A stretch of DNA of 25,630 nt from UBA2185 sp964564625 (GTDB taxonomy: Bacteria; Desulfobacterota; Syntrophia; Syntrophales; UBA2185): positions 1 to 25,630 of the forward strand of contig CAZMBE010000039.1 in NCBI GenBank assembly GCA_964564625.1. The letters are read 5' to 3'. This document shows positions 5,832 through 14,025 of the stretch, piece after piece. The position numbers and the translations under genes are program-made. The notes beneath the pieces were generated by a model. It was given only the letters and a program-made list of their open reading frames with translations. It was not told where the DNA came from and made no database searches. Within the stretch, counting starts at the first letter, position 1; each line of letters begins with the position of its first letter.

Positions 5832-7808
5832 ATGAAACAGTTAAGCCTAATGATAGATTTGAACCGTTGCATCGGCTGCAGTACATGCATTGTTGCATGC
5901 AGAAACTATCACGAAATCATTGATCACACCCTGGCGATGCCCAATGAGATTCCCTATTATATCCGGGTGGAGAGTCGTGAACTCGGAGTGTTTCCTAATG
6001 TCGCCGTTGATACATGGGTCATGCCGTGCCAACACTGCCCGGATCCGAAGTGTCTGCTTTCCTGCCCGGAAAGGGCTATCAGCAAAGATGCGGAGACAGG
6101 AATCGTCCGCATTGACCGAGAGACGTGCAACGGGTGTAAAACCATCCCGGAAACAATGGCGGCAGAAAAGGTTAAAATCAACCCGTGTACTGCCAATTGT
6201 CCTGCGCATATCAATATTCAGGGATATATCGGTCTTGCCGCCAATGGGAAGTATAAAGAGGCGTTGGCCCTTATCAAGGCCGAAAACCCCTTTCCGTCCA
6301 TTTGTGGAAGGGTCTGTTACCATCCCTGCGAAACCCACTGCAACAGGACGGAAATTGATGAGCCGGTTTCCATAAGGGCACTGCACAGGTTTCTCGCCGA
6401 TCTGGATCTGAAGGCGGAAACAAGGTATGTGCCGCCCATCAAAGACAAAAAGGATGGAAAGGTCGCTATCGTCGGCTCGGGACCGGCGGGTTTGACCTGT
6501 GCGTACTATCTTGCTCAGGAAGGTTATCAGGTAGCGATTTACGAAAAGGCCCCGGTATTGGGTGGGATGCTTACACTTGGCATTCCCGCCTACCGACTTC
6601 CCCGTGATGTTATTGAAGGAGAAATCCAGGTGATCCGTGACCTGGGTGTGACAATGAAAACCTGTGTAGACTTCGGTAGGGATGTCACGGTGGCCAAACT
6701 CCGTGATGAAGGTTATGGAGCCTTCTTTTTCGGGGTGGGGAGCCAGGTGTGCAAAAAGATAGGAAGCGAGGGAGAAGACCTGAAAGGTATCCACCCCGCC
6801 TACGATTTTCTGATGAAAGTCAACAGCCAGACCCCGCCATCTCTGGGGAAGCGGGTCGTCGTCATCGGCGGAGGAAATGCGGCTATTGATGCAGCCCGTT
6901 CTGCCCGCCGGCTGGGTGCGGAGGAGGTGATCATCGCCTACCGCCGGAGTATGGAGGAAATGCCGGCAAATCAAGTTGAAATACAGGAAGCGGAAGCAGA
7001 GGGCGTAAAAATCAAAACGCTCATCTATCCCGTCCGCTTCATCGGCAAAGAAAATCGGATCAAGTCCGTGGAGTTCATCAAAATGCGCCTGACGGAGCCA
7101 GACGAAAGCGGGCGGAAAAAACCGGAGCCCATTCCAGCGACGGAGTTCACTCTTGATGTGGACGACGTGATTGTGGCCATCGGTCAGCAGACAGACTGGT
7201 CATGCCTTACATCCGATGGAAGGGTTATGCAGGTGGATCCTATCACCCTGCAAGGCAAAGATCCTGATATTTTTGCGGGGGGCGACGCCGTTACGGGACC
7301 GCGAACAGTCATTGAGGCCATTGCCGCCGGCAAGGAAGCAGCCATTTCCATTGACCGATATTTACGAGGTGTCGATCTCCATGAAAATCGTGAGAAGGAT
7401 TGGACATATACCGCCAAGGTTCAGAAAGAAAAGTTCGACCCGGCCAAGCGTGTCCCTGCATCCCTGCGTGATCCCAAGATACGTGAGAAGGATTTCAACG
7501 AAGTTTGCCTCGGGTTCACTGAGGAAGCGGTCAAACAGGAGGCAGCAAGATGCCAGAGTTGCGGTTGTGCGTGCATCCAGTCTTGTCCCTACGGGGTTAT
7601 CCAATATAGCTTCCAAAAGGGAAGCTCCCACAAATGCGACCTCTGCTTCGCAAGAATCCATGTCGGCGAGATACCGGTATGCGCTGAGGTTTGCCTTACT
7701 GATGCCATCACATTTGGTGAGCATGAACTGGTCAAGCAACAGGCAGAAGATAAAGGAAAAGAGATACTGAGAAGCCTCTCCCGGGAATCAATTCTGTATG
7801 TTAAGTAA
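5832..7808 (+). CDS. DmsB/PhsB-type ferredoxin subunit with an inserted GltD/NfnB-like FAD/NAD(P) module
   Basis: 658 aa, in three parts. Residues 1-102 are the first half of a DmsB/PhsB ferredoxin: C13-C16-C19-C23, C66-C69-C74-C78, then C99-x2-C102. Residues 103 to about 580 form a complete GltD-like flavoprotein: P-C-T-A-N-C-P at 118-124, C-G-R-V-C-x3-C-x3-C (158-170), FAD site V-G-S-G-P-A-G (214-220), NAD(P) site I-G-G-G-N-A-A (345-351), F-A-G-G-D-A (481-486), and the usual exit R-C-Q-S-C-G-C (573-579). The ferredoxin then resumes: A-C-I-Q-S-C-P-Y-G (580-588), C602-x2-C605, C617-x3-C621. Joining the outer parts gives about 180 aa, the normal size, and restores CxxCxxCxxxCP. It should carry electrons between NAD(P)H and the catalytic subunit. 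GGAGGAG lies just before the ATG. The fusion reading is strong; the direction of electron flow is inferred. Confidence 0.88.
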   Translation: MKQLSLMIDLNRCIGCSTCIVACRNYHEIIDHTLAMPNEIPYYIRVESRELGVFPNVAVDTWVMPCQHCPDPKCLLSCPERAISKDAETGIVRIDRETCNGCKTIPETMAAEKVKINPCTANCPAHINIQGYIGLAANGKYKEALALIKAENPFPSICGRVCYHPCETHCNRTEIDEPVSIRALHRFLADLDLKAETRYVPPIKDKKDGKVAIVGSGPAGLTCAYYLAQEGYQVAIYEKAPVLGGMLTLGIPAYRLPRDVIEGEIQVIRDLGVTMKTCVDFGRDVTVAKLRDEGYGAFFFGVGSQVCKKIGSEGEDLKGIHPAYDFLMKVNSQTPPSLGKRVVVIGGGNAAIDAARSARRLGAEEVIIAYRRSMEEMPANQVEIQEAEAEGVKIKTLIYPVRFIGKENRIKSVEFIKMRLTEPDESGRKKPEPIPATEFTLDVDDVIVAIGQQTDWSCLTSDGRVMQVDPITLQGKDPDIFAGGDAVTGPRTVIEAIAAGKEAAISIDRYLRGVDLHENREKDWTYTAKVQKEKFDPAKRVPASLRDPKIREKDFNEVCLGFTEEAVKQEAARCQSCGCACIQSCPYGVIQYSFQKGSSHKCDLCFARIHVGEIPVCAEVCLTDAITFGEHELVKQQAEDKGKEILRSLSRESILYVK

Positions 7809-7870
7809 ATAGGAGCGGGTTCTGACGATCCGAATTCGAATCGTCCATGCGTTGATAGAAAGACAGAGTG

Positions 7871-7910
7871 AAAACGGGGTGTTGATGAAACGAAATCACG
7901 CCCCGTTTTA
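7871..7910 (+). terminator. Rho-independent terminator of the redox cassette
   Basis: The stem aaaacggggtg (7871-7881) pairs with cgccccgtttt (7899-7909) with one G-U pair, followed by a T/A-rich tail. It sits 62 nt after the flavo-ferredoxin stop and just before the convergent methyltransferase stop. The A-run on its left may let it work in both directions. Confidence 0.82.
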
Positions 7911-7922
7911 TATTGCTCTGGC

Positions 7923-8507
7923 TTATTTCTTCATATCAATTGAATGGACTTCCCCTGACGTGAGAGTTGCGGTAAATTTTCTCAGCTTAACAAGAAAAAG
8001 CTTCCTGGGTAGTTCGCCCTCATCGAATTTGTCAATGCCTTCAATCACATATCCTTGTGATAGGCGTTTAACTTTTTCAGTGCTAAAGAAATGGACAACA
8101 AACCCATCGACTTCGAACATATCTTCTCCACGATGTATTCCTCTTTTATAGTGCGTGTCATCTGTATTTCTGACTGTGTATATATTTAATCCGCCCGGTT
8201 TAAGTACACGCAGTATATCGGCAAGAAGCAACTCCAGTTCTGTTGTGCTCAGGGCCATACAGAAAAGCATATGGGAATATACAGCGTCGAAAGATTTGTC
8301 GGCAAACGGTAAGGAAATTCTCACATCATGGCATATTGCCGTTATGTGAGAGGACAGACCAACCTTCTGAATTTTTTGCTTTATTATGGAAACGCCGCTT
8401 CGGGCATAATCGACAACACAAACATTCAAACCATCACGGGCAAAATATAATGTGTCACGACCCTGTCCCCCACCCAGTTCGAGGATCTCTGTCTTGCCTT
8501 CATTCAT
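7923..8507 (-). CDS. Class I SAM-dependent methyltransferase, probably N-terminally truncated or frameshifted
   Basis: 194 aa with a Rossmann methyltransferase core. Motif I is E-L-G-G-G-Q-G-R-D (10-18), an acidic loop V-V-D-Y follows near 31-34, then F-D-A-V-Y-S-H-M, and L-K-P-G-G marks motif III. Motif I begins ten residues from the start, where related enzymes usually have 30-60 residues before it, so the visible ORF is likely missing its N-terminus. Directly upstream on the minus strand another frame encodes a plausible stretch (Y-I-I-R-A-S-F-S-Q-E-H, then Y-L-D-Q-K-A-K-V-V-V) that ends at a stop overlapping the ATG. A one-base shift would join the two. Substrate cannot be inferred. It faces the cassette terminator and appears monocistronic. 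Confidence 0.8.
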   Translation of the reverse strand: MNEGKTEILELGGGQGRDTLYFARDGLNVCVVDYARSGVSIIKQKIQKVGLSSHITAICHDVRISLPFADKSFDAVYSHMLFCMALSTTELELLLADILRVLKPGGLNIYTVRNTDDTHYKRGIHRGEDMFEVDGFVVHFFSTEKVKRLSQGYVIEGIDKFDEGELPRKLFLVKLRKFTATLTSGEVHSIDMKK

Positions 8508-8600
8508 GTAACGACAACCTTCGCTTTCTGATCAAGATATTGTATGTGTTCCTGGGAGAATGAGGCGCGGATGATGTATCTATCCAGGTTTTTTACGTAT
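8508..8600 (-). pseudogene. Out-of-frame 5' remnant of the methyltransferase gene or a related gene
   Basis: On the minus strand the codons read V-K-N-L-D-R-Y-I-I-R-A-S-F-S-Q-E-H, then I-Q-Y-L-D-Q-K-A-K-V-V-V-T, then stop, one frame away from the methyltransferase ORF that begins at the same point. No good start precedes it in that frame. A similar but stop-ridden stretch occurs at 20521-20640, which supports real, decaying coding DNA rather than chance. Confidence 0.45.
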
Positions 8601-8654
8601 GTCACTGTTCAGTCATTCTCTTAAGCTTGGTTTCACGTCTATATTTTCCGTGAT

Positions 8655-8717
8655 TTACTTGGCAAAGAGTTTGGCAACACATCTCATGACATGGATTTTC
8701 ATCAATACTTTTTGCAT
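8655..8717 (-). CDS. Tiny ORF, 20 aa, with strong ribosome-binding site
   Basis: Minus-strand ATG preceded by GGAGG at a spacing of about 7 nt; it encodes a short basic peptide starting M-Q-K-V-L-M-K and ending L-F-A-K. It lies between the terminator of the secreted-protein gene and the methyltransferase remnant. It could be a leader peptide or the stub of a decayed gene. Only the ribosome-binding site argues for translation. Confidence 0.25.
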   Translation of the reverse strand: MQKVLMKIHVMRCVAKLFAK

Positions 8718-8738
8718 GGAATTGCCTCCGTTATTATG

Positions 8739-8770
8739 AAAAAAGCGGGCGCGATGTAATCACGCCCGCC
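8739..8770 (-). terminator. Rho-independent terminator of the secreted-protein gene
   Basis: On the minus strand, gcgggcg and cgcccgc (8769-8763 with 8751-8745) form a 7-bp GC stem with an 11-nt loop, followed by a run of six Ts (8744-8739). It lies 25 nt beyond the stop at 8795. Polarity is clearly minus. Confidence 0.85.
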
Positions 8771-8794
8771 TGTGAACCATTCAGTCCAATATTG

Positions 8795-10771
8795 TCAGTT
8801 CTTCTCCCCTGAAACCCGGACTAGCCGAGGAGGATTGTTCCGCATATCTGCATGATTCTTGGGGACGAAAGCGAAGTCGAAGACTACCCTCAGTTCATCA
8901 AGCTTCACATTTCCTGCAGGCTCCATATATCCCCATGCCCACTGATCAAGCTTATATGCGTTTGGATTGCTGAGTTTCCTGAGCGCCTCGTCACGGGCTT
9001 CTTCGAAGCTCTTAATTTGAACAACACCTCGTGTGCGTTCGATCTTCCTCCATACGCGAGAGGCATTCAGCACAGAGCCGCTGTTGCTCATCTCAATTCG
9101 GATGACTCCGCCTACCCCGAGCACATCAATGCGTTTCCCCTCAACCTCAATCTGCCGTTTATAGGTGACAACCACGCCTTTCTGCATTTGCTTAATGTCA
9201 CCCCGCTTACCACCAATAGGCATGCTTGCAGCCATCAAGCGGGTGACAACCGGCTCACCAAGGTTAGGATCATGCCACCCTATCTCTTGAATCAGGCTCA
9301 TTGATCGTGCCAGATAGTCTCGCTCTGCGATAACAGGCTCCGTTGGTAACCCATGTTGTACTGCTTTGAGATACACTGCTCCACTCAGCGATTCGATCTG
9401 TACATTTGCCTTACTGCCCGCAAAGCTCTTAAGGGGAGCTACGGCTTTGCGAAGGCTTGGGTGTATGTCAGCGGCAACAAGCTTGAATCTGGGCAATGTC
9501 TTTGGGATTACATGCATCTCTAATGGTTTCATGGCAGAGCCTGTTCCAGAGGTGTAAAGGATATGATAATAGGTTTTGCCGGAGGTATTAGGCTGGTTGG
9601 TGAATTTCGCATCGTACAGTGGAGTTGTGAGAATGTTCGGACCACCCATTGTGATGCAAAGGGGTACAACACCCCAGCCGCTGAAACCATCGACGAAGGA
9701 ATCAGCCACCGACATTCCTCTGTTATTGTAATTATCCCAGACCTTGTTTACGTTGCCCTCATGACAGTATGCAGCTGTTGACATGCCGCATGCCATGCGT
9801 AAATCAGGACGTAGTGCAGGGCCCCAGCGTTCAAAAACATTTCGCATATTTACAGAATCGGCACCGCCACTGAAGTTCTGGGGACAGGCGTACTCCAAAC
9901 TGGACCCTGCACAGGTTTTCGGCCCGTGCGCAAAGACTTCACACGAGCATTGCCAGTAGTAGCGTAACATGCCGCCCTGTTCGATATTGCTGAGGGCCAT
10001 GAGGTTCTGAGACGCGCTGTTGCCGAGAGTGTCCCATGATTCCGGCCACCCATGCCCGGCGTAGAAGAAGAGCATGGCCTTGTCGATGCCTGAGGTTGCA
10101 TTAGTGTCATCACCGCTGGGGGTTTTTGTCTTGTCATAGTAATATTTTGAAGTGCTACTCAATCCTACATGCATATGGCGTTTTGTCCAGCCATTCGGGG
10201 CGTGGTTCGGTGCTGTGTTATCTCCCGCCATGCTTACACCGAAGAGAAACTCATTCGCTGTGTCGACATGCCAATCAGTGTTTCCGTGCGCTGACAGAGC
10301 ACTATTCAGCGGCGGGTTACACCGCACTTCAAAGGCGGCCTGGTTGGAGGTTACCGATATCGGTGATAGCACCTTGATGGCTTTCCACCCCTTGAAGTAG
10401 GGCAGAGCATTGCCGCCAAGTTGCCACGTGTCCTTTACACTTTTAGTACCAGGGCTTGTGAAAATGAGTGTTTTGGTGATCGTATCTGTGGCACCGTCAC
10501 TTCTGGTAAATACATACTTCACAGTCCCAGCTTTGTTCGAAGTTATCGACCCATTAAATGTGATGATGCCAGGGCAGTTGCCACGGTAGATGGCAGGAGA
10601 TGCCGCCAGGACGGCTTTTATTCCCGGCAATTTCTCCAGGACGGCTTTTTGTTCCACAGTATAGGGCTTTGACTCCAGGACGGTTTTCCGTTCCGCGGCA
10701 TCAACCAGTGTTCCACAAGCAATGAAGATTGCTGACATAGCCAAGATAACCTTGCATATCCGTATCCACAT
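8795..10771 (-). CDS. Exported protein with caspase-like (clan CD) His/Cys pattern, DUF6345-like
   Basis: 658 aa. A signal peptide occupies about residues 1-26 (basic start, hydrophobic core, V-D-A-A); C19 in F-I-A-C is a poor lipobox but leaves lipoprotein possible. Three short K-x-V-L-x-x units follow at 29-57, then a beta-rich, possibly Ig-like region (about 62-150). The centre has A-M-L-F-F-Y-A-G-H-G (232-241), then W-Q-C-S-C-E (273-278). An A-G-H-G strand end followed by a Cys-bearing strand recalls caspase/gingipain-type peptidases (H240, C275 or C277) and, from memory, the DUF6345 family. Many cysteines (C151, C287, C296, C328, C336) suggest disulfides outside the cytoplasm. GGGAGG precedes the ATG, a near-consensus promoter lies about 95 nt upstream and a strong terminator follows. 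Peptidase activity is unproven. Confidence 0.72.
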   Translation of the reverse strand: MWIRICKVILAMSAIFIACGTLVDAAERKTVLESKPYTVEQKAVLEKLPGIKAVLAASPAIYRGNCPGIITFNGSITSNKAGTVKYVFTRSDGATDTITKTLIFTSPGTKSVKDTWQLGGNALPYFKGWKAIKVLSPISVTSNQAAFEVRCNPPLNSALSAHGNTDWHVDTANEFLFGVSMAGDNTAPNHAPNGWTKRHMHVGLSSTSKYYYDKTKTPSGDDTNATSGIDKAMLFFYAGHGWPESWDTLGNSASQNLMALSNIEQGGMLRYYWQCSCEVFAHGPKTCAGSSLEYACPQNFSGGADSVNMRNVFERWGPALRPDLRMACGMSTAAYCHEGNVNKVWDNYNNRGMSVADSFVDGFSGWGVVPLCITMGGPNILTTPLYDAKFTNQPNTSGKTYYHILYTSGTGSAMKPLEMHVIPKTLPRFKLVAADIHPSLRKAVAPLKSFAGSKANVQIESLSGAVYLKAVQHGLPTEPVIAERDYLARSMSLIQEIGWHDPNLGEPVVTRLMAASMPIGGKRGDIKQMQKGVVVTYKRQIEVEGKRIDVLGVGGVIRIEMSNSGSVLNASRVWRKIERTRGVVQIKSFEEARDEALRKLSNPNAYKLDQWAWGYMEPAGNVKLDELRVVFDFAFVPKNHADMRNNPPRLVRVSGEKN

Positions 10772-10866
10772 AGTGCCCTCCCTTTGTTTTTTTGATTTCT
10801 TTTGATATGAATTCCTCTCAGACGTTATGATTGATAATTGACAAGACCTTCCTTTTCCATAGCGGG

Positions 10867-10895
10867 AGTATAACCGGACTTATATTGTATGTCAA
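10867..10895 (-). promoter_or_regulatory. Near-consensus sigma-70 promoter of the exported-protein gene
   Basis: Minus strand: TTGACA (10895-10890), a 17-nt spacer, TATACT (10872-10867, five of six). This gives a leader of roughly 90 nt to the ATG at 10771. The remaining intergenic DNA up to 11052 is AT-rich, with no other gene visible. Confidence 0.75.
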
Positions 10896-11017
10896 TTCAA
10901 CAATAATCACCGATTATCACTTGAAGGATGCATATCCATCATAATGACACTATGCTTAGAAGAGGAAGCAAACCTTTTCCCACATCTCGCTAAAGAGGCT
11001 GACTTGTAGTATCCGTC

Positions 11018-11043
11018 CTAAGATATTATGAACAATATCTTGG
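11018..11043 (-). terminator. Hairpin after the acyltransferase gene
   Basis: A perfect 8-bp AT-rich inverted repeat (aagatatt 11020-11027, aatatctt 11034-11041, 6-nt loop), extendable by a G-U and a C-G pair, lies 10 nt past the minus-strand stop at 11053. There is no T-run, so it is a hairpin of uncertain terminator strength. Confidence 0.4.
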
Positions 11044-11052
11044 CGATGAGCA

Positions 11053-11640
11053 CTACGAATTGAGGATCACATTGCTGAAGAGGTGCTGGTGCTTGCCTGT
11101 AATGGTGGCATAGAAGGCCTTGATTTCCTTCATATCACTTTCGATACGCCCCGTGGGATAGAAGATGGGACCGATTCCGCCTTTTTTGTGCCGGTAGTCG
11201 AGAAACCCCAGCACAATGGGAACATTGGCCCCCCTGGCAATATGATAAAACCCTGTCTTCCAGGAACTGACTTTTTTGCGCGTCCCCTCTGGAGGAATCA
11301 CCATGATGAGCTTATCCCGCTCATTGAAGGCCTGTATACACTGTTCGATTACATTGTGTGACCGGCTGCGGTCGATGGGAATGCCTCCAAGCCACCGGCA
11401 GGCTGCGCCAAAAGGCCAGCGGAAAATGGCGGCCTTGCCCATCCAGTAAATTTTGATCTTTAACGCGGAGGCAACTGCAAGGCTAATGGGAAAATCCCAG
11501 TTCGAGGTATGCGGAGCGGCAATTATGACAAATTTTTTTATGTCAGGAATTTCACCCTCAACGTGCCAGCCGAGCATTTTTAAAAAGATCAAACTCATCC
11601 AGGCCATCAATTTATTTGGGGACAATCCTTTTTTGAGCAT
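11053..11640 (-). CDS. PlsC-family 1-acylglycerol-3-phosphate acyltransferase-like protein
   Basis: 195 aa glycerolipid acyltransferase. The catalytic H-x4-D is H44-T-S-N-W-D49. G-G-I-P-I-D-R (85-91) is the glycerophosphate-binding block, P-P-E-G-T-R (116-121) the third motif, and V-P-I-V-L-G the fourth. It should transfer an acyl chain to a lysophospholipid or related acceptor at the inner membrane face. It is a little short (PlsC is usually 230-250 aa) and of the compact cytosol-facing type. No strong Shine-Dalgarno precedes the ATG at 11640, but the frame is closed by a stop just upstream and no better start exists. It lies 195 nt downstream of recD2 on the same strand; co-transcription is possible but not shown. 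The exact acceptor is unknown. Confidence 0.85.
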   Translation of the reverse strand: MLKKGLSPNKLMAWMSLIFLKMLGWHVEGEIPDIKKFVIIAAPHTSNWDFPISLAVASALKIKIYWMGKAAIFRWPFGAACRWLGGIPIDRSRSHNVIEQCIQAFNERDKLIMVIPPEGTRKKVSSWKTGFYHIARGANVPIVLGFLDYRHKKGGIGPIFYPTGRIESDMKEIKAFYATITGKHQHLFSNVILNS

Positions 11641-11835
11641 ATACTCACACAGATTAATTTAACAGAAAAGGCTGATATCTGTATTTTCCGACTCGTTGCG
11701 CATCACTGCGACATCTTGACCATTATTATTTTTACCCTCGCATGTTTCTAAAAATCAGTCAATTCTTGACTTCTTGGGGAAGCGAGTCCTTCAAGATTTT
11801 CTGCACTATCATGTTTTGGCCGGGACAAATCAGAA

Positions 11836-14025
11836 TTAATGCTCAATCAATCTTCTGAGCAGCAGTGTATATCTTTTCTGGGGTTTATTGTTTTTGACGG
11901 CAATCGCCAAAGCTTTCCTTGTCCCAATTATCACCACGAGTTTCTTTCCCCTTGTCACGCCGGTATAAAGTAAGTTCCGCTGCAGAAGCATATAATGCTG
12001 AGTCATAACAGGGATGACAACGGCGGCATATTCGGACCCCTGGGATTTGTGGACTGATACCGCATAGGCATGAGCAAGTTCATCCAGTTCACTGTAGTCA
12101 TAGGTTACTTCACGACCATCAATTTTAATTGTTACCTCCTGGGCTTCTGCGTCTATATTGATGATCCTGCCAATATCGCCATTATACACCTCTTTGTCAT
12201 AGTTGTTCCTGATTTGCATGACCTTATCGTGCATCCGGTAATTTCTGCCGCCCCTTGTTATCCCGTCCTCCCTGTTATTTAAAGCCCGTTGAAGCTCAGC
12301 ATTCAGGTTTCCGGCGCCGACGGTTCCTTTGTGCATGGGGCTTAATACCTGAATATCATCTATGGGATCAAAACCAAATCGCTTGGGAATACGTTCTTTC
12401 ACACAATTAATGATCAGTTCAAGTACTTTTGCCGGGTCTTCCTGTTCAATAAAATAGAAGTCATCAAGCTTCTGTGATGATTGTAAATTCGGGAACTCAC
12501 CCTTGTTGATTCTGTGCGCATTGACGATAATCGAGCTTTCCTTTGCCTGGCGGAATATCTCATGTAACTCGACTACCGGCACAATACCCGCGTGTAGTAT
12601 GTCTTTCAGAACATTTCCGGCGCCGACTGATGGTAACTGGTTTACATCTCCGACAAGTATGAGTGTTGCGGCGACAGGTACGGCCTTTAACAGGTGATGC
12701 ATAAGAAGGGTATCGATCATGGAGGCTTCATCGATAATTACCAGCTGGCAATCAAGCGGGCTTTCTTCATTCTTCTTAAAACCACCTTTTTGCACACTGA
12801 ATTCAAGCAGGCGATGGATTGTCTTTGCTTCATGCCCTGTGGAATCGGTCATGCGTTTTGCGGCCCGGCCGGTAGGAGCGGCAAGCATGATACTGGCCTT
12901 AACGGCAGCGAATATCTTGATGACCGCGTTAATGATTGTTGTCTTTCCCGTTCCGGGACCGCCGGTGATCACCATGACCTTACTTTTACCGGCACATTTG
13001 ATCGCTTCAATTTGCTTTTCCGCCAGGGTTATGGAAAGCTTTTCCTGCACCCACTGGACAGCCTTTTCAGGATCAATCTTTCTCACCGCTTGAGGAGCAT
13101 GTATGAGGGTTTTCAACCGGGAGGCAATGTTTTTTTCGGCAACATGGTACCCGGCAAGATAGACGGCTTTGTCGTTCTCCATACAATCATCCGTACCGGT
13201 GTTCATATCTTCTATGACAATCTTGTTGCCGGCGGCAATAGTACCGATGGCCCTGACAATGATTTCCCTGTCTATATCCAGAATCTCCTTGCACTTCGCA
13301 ATCAAGGGCTCATAGGGATAATACACATGGCCTTCATCCGCCATTTCATGCAGGACATGGAGAATGCCGCATTCGGCTCTCAGGACTGAATCTTTCGCAA
13401 AGCCCAGTTTCTCGGCAATCCTGTCCGCGGTGAGAAAACCAATGCCGAATATGTCGGTGGCAAGTTGGTAGGGATTGTCCTGTACTATTGCTATTGCATC
13501 ATTGCCGTACTGCTTGAATATCCTGGCGGCGTACCCGGAACTCACGCCGTGGGATTGCAGGAAAATCATTACCGCCCGTATTTCTTTCTGCTCTTCCCAT
13601 GCCTTTTTGATCATGCCGATACGCTTTGTGCCGATCCCTTCGACATGGGAAAGCATTTCCGTTTCGTTCTCGATGATGTTCAGGGTCTCTTCCCTGAATT
13701 TCCTGACAATCCGTTTGGCCATGACCGGGCCGATTCCCTTGATTAAACCCGACCCGAGGTATTTCTCAATCCCGTAAACAGTGGCCGGTGTGGTAGTCTG
13801 ACAAAAGACAACCTTGAATTGCTGGCCGTATTTCGGGTGATTATTCCATTCCCCCTTCATTTTGATGACTTCACCGGGGAGGGGGTTTACCATACTGCCT
13901 GTTACGGTGACTAAATCCCTGCGGCCATAGACCTTCACCTGGGCAACGGTATAGCCCGTTTCCTCGCTGGTGAAGGTTATTCTCTCTATAATACCCTGAA
14001 GGTCGACAAGCTGGTTTTTCGTCAT
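11836..14025 (-). CDS. recD2: RecD2-type 5'-3' DNA helicase
   Basis: 729 aa superfamily 1B helicase of the RecBC-independent RecD2 class, which unwinds DNA 5' to 3' in repair and replication stress. The N-terminal OB-like region (1-85) and helix-hairpin-helix segment (about 85-210, G-I-G-P and V-E-G-I-G) are the long N-terminus typical of RecD2 rather than RecD. The motor has Walker A G-G-P-G-T-G-K-T (355-362), Walker B D-E-A-S (432-435), motif III G-D-V-N-Q-L-P-S-V-G-A-G (459-470), V-H-K-S-Q-G (658-663) and motif VI Y-T-G-V-T-R-G-K (687-694). Length is normal. The start overlaps the stop of a 35-codon ORF (ATGA), implying translational coupling; its own ribosome-binding site is weak. It is followed by the acyltransferase gene on the same strand. 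Confidence 0.95.
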   Translation of the reverse strand: MTKNQLVDLQGIIERITFTSEETGYTVAQVKVYGRRDLVTVTGSMVNPLPGEVIKMKGEWNNHPKYGQQFKVVFCQTTTPATVYGIEKYLGSGLIKGIGPVMAKRIVRKFREETLNIIENETEMLSHVEGIGTKRIGMIKKAWEEQKEIRAVMIFLQSHGVSSGYAARIFKQYGNDAIAIVQDNPYQLATDIFGIGFLTADRIAEKLGFAKDSVLRAECGILHVLHEMADEGHVYYPYEPLIAKCKEILDIDREIIVRAIGTIAAGNKIVIEDMNTGTDDCMENDKAVYLAGYHVAEKNIASRLKTLIHAPQAVRKIDPEKAVQWVQEKLSITLAEKQIEAIKCAGKSKVMVITGGPGTGKTTIINAVIKIFAAVKASIMLAAPTGRAAKRMTDSTGHEAKTIHRLLEFSVQKGGFKKNEESPLDCQLVIIDEASMIDTLLMHHLLKAVPVAATLILVGDVNQLPSVGAGNVLKDILHAGIVPVVELHEIFRQAKESSIIVNAHRINKGEFPNLQSSQKLDDFYFIEQEDPAKVLELIINCVKERIPKRFGFDPIDDIQVLSPMHKGTVGAGNLNAELQRALNNREDGITRGGRNYRMHDKVMQIRNNYDKEVYNGDIGRIINIDAEAQEVTIKIDGREVTYDYSELDELAHAYAVSVHKSQGSEYAAVVIPVMTQHYMLLQRNLLYTGVTRGKKLVVIIGTRKALAIAVKNNKPQKRYTLLLRRLIEH

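Noticed and set aside
5847..6974. 375-codon minus-strand open frame inside the flavo-ferredoxin gene
   Set aside because: Long only because the opposite strand is codon-biased; the sense frame has all cofactor motifs in order.
5832..7808. Two separate genes, a ferredoxin and a GltD-like protein, joined by an assembly error
   Set aside because: The ferredoxin is split inside a motif and both halves are present in order and in one frame, which a simple misjoin would not give. Coverage data would still be the final test.
10594..10690. Tandem DNA repeat (ccaggacggctttt-like, three copies)
   Set aside because: Real but degenerate; it corresponds to the K-x-V-L-x-x units at the mature N-terminus of the exported protein and is noted there, not as a separate element or CRISPR.
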